Source of the DNA: Allodiplogaster sudhausi
Taxonomy: Eukaryota; Nematoda; Chromadorea; Rhabditida; Diplogasteridae
Direction of reading: 5' to 3'
NCBI GenBank assembly: GCA_945643635.1
Contig: CALZFC010000095.1
Span: forward strand, 873,501-937,500
Length of the DNA: 64,000 nucleotides
In this document: positions 49,030-60,147 of the stretch, in pieces
Layout: each line of letters opens with the position of its first letter
Position numbering within the stretch: the stretch's first letter is position 1
Notes under the pieces: generated by a model
Seen by the model: only the letters and a program-made list of their open reading frames with translations
The model's database searches: none
What the model was told of the DNA's origin: nothing
Position numbers and translations under genes: made by a program

Positions 49030-49300
49030 AAGAATGTTCGTTTGCAATCGCTCATATTTTCTCATACTAAAGAACGACGACAGCTCCCGTCACGGGCAAC
49101 GAAAAGAATGTCCTCGTTCTGACGAGTCACTTTGTTCAACCTCGCTAACAGGAAAGGAACACGAAGGAACAGCATTCCTTGACTCAGGAAGACAATGAAT
49201 TTTCATCTCGGAAGACTTGGCACTGATTTTTAGCCTACAGGCCATAAGGGAATCCATCCTGAAGATGACGACCTTCGCATCGAAAGCAAAGTCTTCTCCA
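49030..49300 (+). pseudogene. BEL/Pao-type retropepsin relic
   Basis: Plus-strand frame KEHEGTAFLDSGRQ, then a stop, then IFISEDLALIFSLQ: the protease active site in the module upstream of the orphan exon 48596-48676. It is antisense to that gene, as elsewhere. Confidence 0.6.
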
Positions 49301-49879
49301 TAGGCTGGCAGCAAGAGAATTCTCGAGATCACTATCCTGTCCAAAGCACTCCGAGCATTTGTTGGAGCGATGCGAGCAATACGGAAAAGAAACAGCTTTA
49401 ACAAGCAAAACCCAAAGTGCACAGGAAGCCAATTCTGCCAATTGGACCGTCTTACTTCTGACCGGTCATCAATCACAAAGACAAAACGCTTCCCTTGTAT
49501 TATCTTACAATTAGATCGACAAAACTTTTCATTTTCTAGATGGTTTAAAAAAATGAACATTTATGGAGATGAAATGATGGCATCGGCGTACAAAAGAACT
49601 AAAAAAAACCTCACATCCATAACAAATACGGAAGGAATACATTTTCAAGTACAATTCGTTCTATCTCTGAATTACAACAGCGAAAGTTATCAAATATCGA
49701 GTACCCAATAATACTGGATTAAGGCTGTCTGCATCACTTTGAAAACAATTTATTTTTGAAAGCGCTAATCTGCTACGATCACGCCGAGAACTTTTTGCCT
49801 TTTAACTGCAATTTGTTCTGGAAGAACCGAAGCGTACAGTGTAGTGAAAAATACGAAATTTAGTTTAAAAAAAAAGTTC

Positions 49880-49951
49880 TTCCGATGCGGGGAATCGAAC
49901 CCCGGCCTTGCATGTGAGAGACGCAAATTATAACCACTAGACTACATCGGA
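49880..49951 (-). tRNA. tRNA-Glu (CTC), second copy
   Basis: On the minus strand it is identical to the copy at 20475-20546 except in the D arm (TTATAATTT versus TTATGCTTT). Acceptor stem, anticodon loop CTCTCAC (anticodon CTC) and T arm are unchanged. The change lies where the D stem closes, which was weak already. It sits about 250 bp downstream of the GPI-tail exon of the gene 50200-52626. Confidence 0.9.
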
Positions 49952-50199
49952 TGTGAATAGCAGACCTATCTTTTTTCCCTAAAGCATTCTGGTTGTTGAA
50001 ATTCAGCGCTCATGACATAGAATTTATCTTGACAATTTATTACTATCATACTACTTTTGTCAGCATTAATGAAAATAAAATGACATCTTGTGCTCCTTCC
50101 TTCTTTTCCCAATTGCACGGACTCGCCAATGAGTGAAATCGCCAGAACAGAAACCAAACCAAAACATTTATAAAAGATATTCGGATTGCAGAGGAGTGC

Positions 50200-52626
50200 C
50201 TATTCGATGGGAGAGAATGGAAGAGAGAAGGCGGGGCCAGCCAGAAGGAGAAGCACCATTCGGGCAGGGCTGCCGAGGAAGAACGCGTTACGAGAGCCGG
50301 AAGTCGCCTGAACATTATTCGCTATGGAACATAAATTGGTTTAGTTAATTAAGTAATTCAAGTTAATTAAGTAATTTATTAATGATCTGTACGCTCAGGC
50401 GTTCGGATCATCAGGTCGCTTTCATTCTTGTAATTGGCCAATACATGAGCCGATTGGTGTAATAATCAATGAAAAGCGGACACTAGTATCGGGCTTCGTT
50501 GTTGGCGGAAGAGTTGTTGTCGGGTTGCTGGAAGTCGTCTGAACATTTCATCTTCAATTTCTATTCATTTTGGCACATTTCAAATATTCGTTCCCGTGAT
50601 GTTGTGAAAAAATTTCTGACGTTTGGATCGGCAGCGGTTGTGGGTGGAAGGACTGTAGTTTGCGCCTTCTTATACTTCTCGACCGCCTCTTCCTTCATAG
50701 CTTCGGACAGTATCTTCCCGCCCTCGCTCTCCCAGTCCGCCTTCCGCTTCGAATTCATCGCCTAAATCAAGAAACTTTGTTTAAAATACATTAAGTTTGT
50801 CATATCAGTAGCAGTATTGGCATAGAAAGTTGTCTCTACCTCATCCAGTGCGTTGCAGGCGCGACCGACTTCGCTCGGGCAGAAACACTCGAAAATCGGA
50901 TTCAAGGTATCGAAGGGCTCAAATTGCAATTATATAGATTGTAAAATAACTTAATAATAAATTTTGTAACTTCAATTTATTTTAGTAAATTGTTATTTAA
51001 AAACCTTGTGGCAATGGTCGTTGAGTGTCTCGTTTGGGAGTGACTCCACACAGCCAAAGTCGATTCTCTTTGTAGGCTGGAGGCTGGCCGGGTCGTAGAA
51101 GATCTTGGAGTGGCAGAAGGAGGAGCCATTGCAGGCCATGGGATTAGCAGAGCCATTGAGGCAGCGATGCTAGAATTAAATGAAATTTGAATTTTTTAAA
51201 CAATTTTTTAGAACATGCTTGTTTTTATGATTATTATTCGACACTAAGCATTATAATAATGATTTAACCATGCCATTTTAATTGCATAGCTTCTAGCACC
51301 ACAAATTATGCGACTGAAGAAATATAAATACGTGTGCCTATTGGAGTAGTAAATCAAAAGCAGACATTCGGATCGGCAGTAGTTGTGGGCGGAGCGGGAG
51401 TAGTTTGCGCTTTCTCCACTTCCGCTAGCTGCTTGAGACTCATGCGATACCAATTGTCTTTCCGCTCCTTATTGATAGCCTACAAACAAAGAGAACATTA
51501 TGGTTTTTTTTACATACATACGTTATCAAAATGTTTTTCTTATCGGTCGCGTGAGGTCAGATATTAAACTAATGAATACTAATCAATGCCATCAAATATC
51601 CTGATGCTTGTTCAGTCATTAAGAACCTCATCCAAGTTGTTGTCAATGGTCGTTGAATTTCTCGTCAGGGAGCTTCTCCATACAGCCGAGTCCAATTCGG
51701 TCAGCAGGCTGGAGGCTGGCCGGGTCGTAGGAGATCTTGGAGTGGCAGAAGGAGGAACCATTGCAGGCCACGGGAGGAGCAGAGCCATTCAGGCAGCGAT
51801 GCTGGAAATTTAATTTAATATTTTTTCTTGTATTTGTTTTAAATACAATTCGATGTATTTTCTAGTATTTCTTAATATGTACTATTATAGTAATCGAAAG
51901 ACGACATTCGGATCGTGGGTCGTTGTGGGCGGAAGAGTCGAAGGATTCTCCTTTTGATAGTGTGCCACTGCCTCAGCCAGAAGCCATTTCTGAATATTTA
52001 GCAGATTTAGGTTAGACATTGATAAGATGATCTATCGCAATAAAATATTACTTCTGTCTCCGTATCCTCGCTGCAACGTCCCGACAAGCGATTGTCGCAG
52101 AAACAGGCGTAACTGAAAGATCAATTTTTTTACAAATTCAAGTATATTGATCGGTTGATAAAAGCTAGCGCAATTAGAGAGATTAAATGAAAGATATTAC
52201 ATAAGCAATTACATGTGTTTTTCACGGCGGTCTTGAACGCATCCATCCCCAACTTCAGAATCCCCGCAGCCTTGGTAAATTCGTATGTGAGAGGACTTCG
52301 GATTGTACACCTCGTCCACTTTGAGAATGAACGTAATACGACAGTATTCGTGGTATTCACAATACCGGGGCTCACCACTAGCTGTGACGCATCCAGCCTG
52401 AATATGGCACAAAAAGTTGTCAACAAGACCAGTTATGAACCGCACTCCACCTTTTGTCAGCGATTCGAGAAAGTAGAGTAAATTTTCTACAAAGCACAAT
52501 AAAAATTGTTTTCAGCGATGGCTTTCGCTTGGAATTGTCAATTCTTCGACAAACAAACGCATCGGCGAGTCCGAGCAGCAGGAGGAGAGGAAGAGAGAGG
52601 AGCAAAAGAGGGAAGAGAAGACGCAT
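50200..52626 (-). pseudogene. Inverted relative of array gene 7: A plus B domains, GPI tail, one internal stop
   Basis: Exons in transcript order: 52555-52626 (signal peptide MRLLFPLLLLSLPLLLLLGL), 52213-52397 and 52052-52112 (A domain: AGCVTASG, YC, YC, GC, GC, YACFCDNRLSGRC), 51906-51989 (linker), 51627-51801 (B1), 51366-51479 (linker), 51005-51169 and 50840-50917 (B2), 50621-50761 (Lys/Glu-rich linker), 50482-50538 (Thr/Pro stalk), 50200-50307 (GPI tail SGSRNAFFLGSPARMVLLLL). In B1 the first domain exon is fused to the last bases of the second (CGACCATTG joined to ACAACAACTTGGATGAG), removing the intron and the ECFC part and creating a TGA at 51643. The B2 acceptor has moved six bases because GCAGGT became GCAATT. 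Everything downstream of the stop remains open, so inactivation is recent or the product is a truncated A-domain protein. Confidence 0.7.
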
Positions 52627-52699
52627 TCAGGCAGATTGCTCTGGAAGAGATGACATTACAATGAAAATAGGAATGAAAGCTCAAGCCAAGCCGGCATGG

Positions 52700-53060
52700 G
52701 AAAAAATGGGAAGAAAAAGGGAGAAGGCAGGTTCAAAGGGAGAGGAAACCTCAGGAAGAAGCGTTCCAGTGAACAAAAGGACGAATGACGAGAGAACTGA
52801 CAGATCAACCGCTTTTATGCGGTTGAAGATGCACTTTTAGAGTTTTATTATAATGAAGATCGCAACCGGGAAAGTTCAATGTTTCGTAACTTTGCAAACA
52901 ACATAATGGGGTCAGAATTTGCATTCCATCAGCACTTTTTCCAGAAACTACGTAAGAAACTCTTTATTTTGCAAATGAATATTAATCTTTCGAGATGCCA
53001 CGTAGAAAATTAACCGAATTGTAAATTTCACGAACAAAAATTTCCAACATTCCCCCTTGT
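52700..53060 (-). promoter_or_regulatory. Conserved upstream region shared with array gene 7
   Basis: Reverse complement of about 30690-31030: CACGAACAAAAATT, TAAGAAACTCTTTATTTTGC, GTTACGAAACATTGAAC and GCATAAAAGCGGTTGATCTGT occur in the same order and spacing. Includes the presumed core promoter at 52812-52819. Confidence 0.6.
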
Positions 53061-54545
53061 CATCCTCATAAAATTTGGTCGTACTTCATTCTTTCCTTCT
53101 TTTTCATTTATTGCGTAATAATTTCTCATCAAATGTTTGCCTATTTCCCTTGTTTTACTCGTCCATCAAGGTATATCACTGTAGTAAAACAATTTCTGCT
53201 TCTTATTCTCCAAAAACAAAGGAAAAAATACAATTTATCATCTGCCAAATATATGTTTATTTGTATGCTCAGTTGATTGGATGTATTTTAAATTCTCTGA
53301 CCATCAGATTCCATGTGGAAGCAACGAATCTCCCTTGAAAATTGATGTGTGAAAAAAATTTATTTAAAAAAAAAACTAAAATATGAAGAACTTTGGACTG
53401 TGCATTTTTTCCCAATACGCGACTAATTCGGCTTCTATTCCTTTTTACAAGTGTATATCGAAATAGTAGAACTGAAAGTACAAACAATGTCCTTGAGAAT
53501 ATTTGAGTGGCTCATTTAGTATGGTAATTTGTTGTTTATTAATGTGAAGAAATATTATGCATATTTTAATTCCAAAAATTATGCATTTTTTATTCTTTAA
53601 AGTGTGGATTATTTAATTTAATGGTTTAATGATTACGAAATAATATTAATTCAGGGAAATTATTTTCTTCCCGAAATTTAATTATAATACAGAAAAATCT
53701 TTGTTTAATTAATTATTTAAAAAAAAAGTGTTCAAATGTCATTGCTGATGTCTACGCATATCAATTGCTCTAATATCAAGGCCCATCCAGCGCAGAACCG
53801 GTTCGGCCATGGCTTTCAACCTTTTTTCTTGCTCTCTCTCTCCATCTCTCTCGCTTTCTCTCTCTCTCTCTCTCTCTCTCGCTTTCTCTCTCTCTTTCTC
53901 TCTCTCTCTCGCTTTCTCTCTCTCTCTCTATGTCTATCTGCTGTGCTTCCCTGCCTCTCTTTCTCATTGACACAATTTTCTCTTTCTACTCTCCTTCTTT
54001 CACACTCTCTCAACTCCACATTCCCTTTCTGATATCTTACAATCAGCACCAGTCTTTGACTCACTCACTCTTGCTTCCTTTGCTGATAGATATGGATTTC
54101 TCGCTCTTCTCATCGATAACTTGCCATTACATATGATATACTTTCTTCGTCTGTCTCTTCTACTTCTTCCCTCCCTCAAAGTCCCTCGCGCTAACTCCTT
54201 CTCATACATCCAATCTGTATTGTTTTCTAATTCTCTCACTTTTATTGTTCATCTCTTGTCATCCTCTCTTTATAAGAATTATAACTCCCGCCTCTCACTT
54301 TTCATTTTTTTTTATAAGTATCATTAATTTCATAATTTCGCGCCATTTTTATTTTACATTTGCTAGGTAGATAAGTATGCATTAAATCACTTTCGCTCTC
54401 ATGCAAAAAATGTTGACTAACTTTTTTTTATAAATACGAAATACTTTTTTAATGAAATATACGTTTTTTTAAAATAAATACGCGAGCGGTTCTTCCCCGA
54501 ATAACTTGACTCCTTAGCCCTAAGCCTCTGCTCAAAAGGCTTCTC
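53061..54545. other. Intergenic with CT tract
   Basis: AT-rich sequence without a supported gene. About 53715-53825 matches 29760-29860 in reverse complement. A CT tract occupies about 53833-53930. Confidence 0.5.
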
Positions 54546-57149
54546 ATGGAGCACAACTACGAGAAGCTGCACGTCGTTGGCCGTGGCGCCTACGGCGTCT
54601 GCTGGCTTTGTCGACGGCGCGGCGATCCAACCGGCGAAAAGGCGGGAGATTTGAATCATAATTTTTTTTCATTCACATTTTATAATATTTGCTACTATCT
54701 CTTTGCGATTTTAGGCCCTTCTCTGTAATTTTTTTTTTGCTTATGACAGTTTTCTCGACATGTGTATGTATGAAATTATGAATCTAGTTTCTTCTCTAAA
54801 CTGTAACTTTTTATCCCTCATATTTGTTTTTCTAATTCTTTGTTACTCATCATATAATCTCTAAGACATTTGACTACACGTGACATCAAAATAGTTTCCG
54901 ACTTTCAGGTGATTATAAAATCGATCGCCATGCACGGCCTGACCGAGAAGGAGGAGAAGGCGATTCAGGGTGAGAAGAAGATTGACTTCGTATTCTGAGC
55001 AAACTAATAAATTTAAGCATAAGCAACATAAAAATAATATATGCATTATATATTATATTACATATATTATTTTTGCCTTTTAAAATACGTATAACTTATA
55101 ACAAAATCTTGTGTTTCTGAAATTCACTTCCAAGCCTTGAATAACGTTAAAATGAGGTGGATTCCCCCGTGATGTACAAGATGACAGTTTACTAATATAA
55201 GGCGGTTGACTAATAACTAGCTTATTAGAATAACATCATGACATTTCTCATCCTGCTGAGACAATTTTCCTCTTATCAGGCGAGGCAAAGTTGCTGCAGA
55301 AGCTGCAGCATCCTATGATCATCGGATATTACGAGTACTTCACCAGCGAGAACTGCCTGAACATTGTGATGCAATACGCGGAAGGAGGTTCAATAAAAAA
55401 AAATTTTTTTGTATAATAATTATATTAATTATATTTATACCATCATTTTATGAAGTAGCTTTAGATAAGACTAAAAAAAAGAATGTTATTATTTCTCTCA
55501 TTCCCTTTCGCTTTCTCACTCTCATACTTATTCGTTTCTGCCTTGAGGGACACTCGAAAAGCTTCTCTCCGACCAGAAGGGCCGACATCTTCCGGAGAGT
55601 CAAGTACTCAACTATTTTGTGCAGGTTTCACTAATTCTACTACTTTCTTTTTCGCAAATATTTTCAAGAATCATATTTCATAATGCCCTTCGTTTTCTCG
55701 CATTTTCAAGGCCAAATGAATAAAAACGCGTTCTCCCTCGTGTTAGGCAAAAAGGAGCGAATTCAGAACTGTTTTGTTTGGCTACTTTAATAATAAGTAT
55801 GGCTCGAATGCGAAAGACTCCCGTATACTAATTAGCACCTGAAAACTAGCAGAAGCAGCCAGAACGATTCCAACAAAAAAACTTGTGAAACCAGTCTCTG
55901 CTGCAACAAAACGGAGCCTGAATCCCGGAGGAAACTCCGCACAAAAACTAACTTGAATACTCCGACTCCAACCCCGTTCCCCAACCACTACCCCAACAAC
56001 CGTTCCACACCCTTCCGAAACCCTTCCCGAACCCGAACCCAAACCCGAACCCAAACCCGAACCACCAATCCGAATTCCGAACCCCCAAACCCGAACCCCC
56101 AAATCCGAATCCCGAACCACCAAACCCGAAAGCCCAATCCGAATCCCGAACCCCAAACCCGATCCCCAAACCCGAACCCCAAACCCGATCCCGAAACCCT
56201 TTCCACCTTTTCCGATCCTGCTCGGTCTCGACTGCATGCACCAGTGCTCCGTGGTGCATCGTGACCTGAAGACGCAGAACATCCTACTGAATCGCAAGCG
56301 CTCCCTCATCAAGCTCTCCGACTTTGGCATCTCCAAGGCAGCCTTCCTTTTTTTCTTCTTCTTTTTTCTCCTTTTTTTTGTTATTTCGTATTTTAAAATA
56401 TTTTATTGTTAATTAATTAACCGCATTAACTATTGATAAATTTTATCTTATCTAATGGCAAATTTTATTGAATGATAACACATAGTTAAAAAAAAGAAAA
56501 AGGCGTAAAGAACAAAGAAAAGCATGAAGAAATGAAAGGTTGAAAACGAAACGAACGAAAAAATGCTAAAAAAAAGAATTATACAGCCTAAACTGTAAAT
56601 TGTAAATTTATTTTGTACCATTTAATATGATATCTAATTTGATATCTCCACAAATCGCAGGAGCTGACAACGAAGAGTGTCGCGTCTACAGTCATCGGAA
56701 CGCCAAACTATCTGTCTCCCGAAATTTGCGAAGGTTTGTGCTGTTCTCTGTTCTCTTGCTCCCCTCGCAATTCCTCACATTGTCTGCCTCATTATCTCTC
56801 TCTTTCCTTCTCTCTGCCTATATCTCTCACTCTTCTCTTTCTCTGTCTATCTTTCTTGTTCTCTCTCCTCTCTCTTTCTCTGTCTATCTCCCTTGTTCTC
56901 TCTCCTCGCTCTTTTTCTTGCTTTCTCTCTCGTTCACTCTCTACTTATCCTATCTCTCGTTCTCCCTTTCTCTCTCTCTTTCTCTCTCTCTCTTTCTCTC
57001 ACTCTTTCTCTCTTTCTCTCCTTATCCCTCTCACTCTTCTCTTTCTGCATCTCTCTTTCTTTTGTTCTCTCTCCTCTCTTTCTCTCGTTCACTCTCTACT
57101 TCGCCTGTTTCTATATCTCTCTCTCTCTCTCTTTCTTTCTCTCTCTCTC

Positions 57150-57186
<37 letters not shown>

Positions 57187-57696
57187 CAGGCCGCGCCTAC
57201 AACCAGAAGAGTGACATGTGGGCGCTCGGCTGCGTCCTCTACGAGATGTTCGAGCTTCGCCGCGCATTCGACGGCGACAACCTTCCAGCGATCGTCATGA
57301 AGATCACCAAGGTTGGGGTGGGGGCAGAATTTGGCAGTTTGCCAAATATTTTTAATGGGTAATATGGCCAATTGTTGGACATCTTCTATATTTTATTTAT
57401 CGAAAATGTAGTTATTTTATTTTTATAATTATTCTAATTATTCTAAAAAAATTGCTGATAAATTAAGGCTTTTTAAAATAAGGATAATCGACAAGAAATT
57501 ATAAGGCAAAAGGCGATTATTTTTTATTTGATCTTTGTTCTTTGGTCTTTGGTTTTTGATCTTTGAACATTGATCTTTCATCTTTTCTGCCTCCAGCAAA
57601 GCTACAAGCCACTCGGGAATCACGTCTCTGATGATGGCAAGTTGATCGTGACCAAGCTGCTCAGTGGCAAGGAGGCGAGTCGGCCGAGCATCAAGG

Positions 57697-57794
<98 letters not shown>

Positions 57795-57801
57795 AGGAAG
57801 A

Positions 57802-57850
<49 letters not shown>

Positions 57851-57976
57851 AGTGAGAATGTAGAATAGAGTGAAAAAGAAAATAATTAAGATCTACTCAT
57901 CTTCCCGCTCGTATTGCCAGTGACGCTGCAGCTTCATCTCGACCTTGGCAGGGTGGTGCCGCCGGTGCCAGCCAAG

Positions 57977-58014
<38 letters not shown>

Positions 58015-58694
58015 CTATTTCTCTCACATTCCCTTTGTTATTCTCGCTCACTGCTTTATCTTATGTTCTCCTTCCTCTTTTCCGTCCTTCTCTCTGTCTT
58101 TTTCTTTCTCTCTTTATTATCTCTCTATATCTCTCTCTCGCTCTTTCTCTCTCTCTTGCTCTCTCTCTCATTTTCTCCCGCTCTCTCGCTCTCTCTCTTT
58201 CTCTCTCCCTCTCTCTCTCCAGACAGTTCGTAGTCGTGGCGGGAGCGCAGCATCGAGCGTCGTCGGCGCGCCTCCATCTCGACAAGGCAGCGCCCGCTCG
58301 ACCGCGTCGCACCAGGCCGCGTCCGCAACTCATATGCGACCACGCGCGGCCACCGACTCCACCCAGCCGCCTCCGCCACAATCGCCCGGTGCATGAGAAG
58401 CACATTTTATATTTTATTTTTACAATTTATAATGCCGTATAAAATTGTTAGAAAAATAACTCAAGTTAATGATTTTCAAAAATAATAGTTTTAAAATTTT
58501 ATTTTGCCGAAAAAGAAGTTATCCAAAAAGCCTCATAGTCAGCAAGAAGACGAAAACGAGGATTCCATTGTGAAAAAAATAAGATACATAGGTAATTTAA
58601 TTTTGAAAGTTTAGGCGCTACAACAGGCTACGCCCCGTCGTCGCGCTCTTATTCCACGACCTCCACAATTACGGCGACGACCTTTCGGAGATAG
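54546..58694 (+). CDS. nekl-2: NEK8/NEKL-2-like serine/threonine protein kinase
   Basis: Exons 54546-54641, 54909-54969, 55280-55387, 55548-55624, 56215-56337, 56661-56733, 57190-57311, 57597-57696, 57921-57976, 58223-58388 and 58615-58694, about 353 residues. Complete kinase core: Gly loop VVGRGAYGVC, VIIK lysine at residue 36, catalytic loop [8 protein letters not shown], DFGIS, activation segment STVIGTPNYLSPE, and [16 protein letters not shown]. This is characteristic of NEK8-type NIMA kinases ([42 protein letters not shown]). No RCC1 repeats follow; the tail is Ser/Thr/Pro rich. As known for NEK8/NEKL-2, a role in cilia or endocytosis and moulting is expected by family. Oddities: donors after 54641 and 56337 are GC, and the acceptor before 56215 reads CCG rather than CAG. 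Reading through the 58388 donor stops at 58396 instead of splicing to the last exon. Confidence 0.85.
56020..56195 (+). repeat. C-rich telomere-like degenerate hexamer array
   Basis: Repeats of CCCGAA and CCCAAA (AACCCG/AACCCA) with small variants fill the 3' part of kinase intron 4, ending just before exon 5. The unit resembles, but does not equal, the nematode telomere repeat GCCTAA on this strand. Confidence 0.75.
57700..57855. repeat. GA microsatellite in kinase intron 8
   Basis: GA repeats on the sense strand between exons 57597-57696 and 57921-57976. CT tracts (sense) precede the exons at 57190 and 58223. Another GA tract follows the last exon at about 58691-58820. Confidence 0.85.
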
Positions 58695-60147
58695 TGAGAG
58701 AGAGAGAGAGAGTGAAAGAGAGAGAGAGAGTGAAAGGGAGAGGCAGTGAGAGAAATAGAGAAAGAGAGAGAGAGACTGAGTGAGAGAAAGGAAGAGTGAG
58801 AGAGAAAAAGAGAAAAAAAGAGCGATAGAGTATATGAGGAAAAGAAAGGAAAGGCAATCGAGAGATACATATGTACAGACATACAACCTAGGCATGTACG
58901 TATGTTAAATAGGCATTTGTGGTTATGAATGTAATTGATCTTGTTGTGCAGAGAAGAATTTAACTATGCAGAGCACCAATTCCAAAGTGTTAATTTTTTT
59001 ATCGATTTTGTCCTTTTAGATGGCGTTCATGTAAATATATCATGTAATATTTGCTCATTGTCAGAAAAACGACATAGTCATGAACAGATTTTCGACATGT
59101 TTTTGATAATTTTGTAATGCTCATAAATTCTTCGAATAACTTTTGGCGTTAAAGTATACGAGGTCGAAATGGAAAGCAAGAGGGCAGAGCGAGTGGTCGT
59201 AGAAAGTCCTCAGATTATTCATTAATCTAAAATTGAAAAAAACCGTAAATTTTTGAAAAATGTTTCCTTTCAGGACCAAGATGTCTCAGAATGAATTTAT
59301 ATCTTCTTGAAATGAAATTTATATCTTAGCTCATTTGACTTCTCTCCCTACATTCCAGTCGCCCCTGACAAGAAAAAAAATTATCATTGCTTAGGAAATA
59401 CAAAAAAAATACAAAATCTACATACATAATTGCTGGAAAATAATATTCAGAAATTCATTTTTCTTCTTTCTGCAAAAGTGAAATATGTTTGTAATCTGAA
59501 AGGTCAGATATTTTTCTTCGTAGTAATTTATTCATTTTTGAAGTTTCTAACGTTACCTTTTTTGCTTTCAGAAATCCACATCTGTATGTTCCTTTCGTTT
59601 CTTAAGAATAGATAATTTTTCTGCACTTTGAAAACGTAAAGAAAATGCTTTATCTGGAATGAATGGCAATGCAGGGCATTTCAAACTCATTTGTCACACT
59701 AAATGATTCTGTTTACACTTTTTAATGTAGTGCAATTTAATTTTTCACAATAAATGTCTATTTACACTTTTTAATGTAGTGCAATTTAATTTTTTCACAA
59801 TAAATGTCTATTTACACTTTTTAATGTAGTGCAATTTAATTTTTTTATTCATTTCGTCATCTCCGTTTTTTTCATTAGGCGAAAAATCTTGGCACAAAAT
59901 TCGCGAGTTTCTCTCAAATGATCAACTTCTACTGATAGTGAATGTCTCCCCTTTGAGGATTCGTCAAAAATTCATTGCAAGCTCTATTTGTCAACACTTG
60001 CAATTTTTGCCCTTGCTAAATTGCGCGAATTTCAAAAGGCTTTATCAATATTTTCTGGCAGAAGGTGTGACATCGGACGGGTTGTGCTTGAGGTGGTGGG
60101 CGGGGCTTGAGGTTGTGGGCGGAGCATAGGAAGGAAGTGGGCGGAGC
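58695..60147. other. Intergenic, with a 49-50-bp tandem repeat
   Basis: No gene seen. Units starting TTTACACTTTTTAATGTAGT at 59712, 59761 and 59811 form a tandem repeat of about 2.7 copies (59712-59847). Confidence 0.7.

Noticed and set aside
55948..56264. Frames rich in Gly-Phe/Gly-Ser or Pro-Asn-Thr repeats
   Set aside because: Translation of the C-rich hexamer array in the kinase intron.
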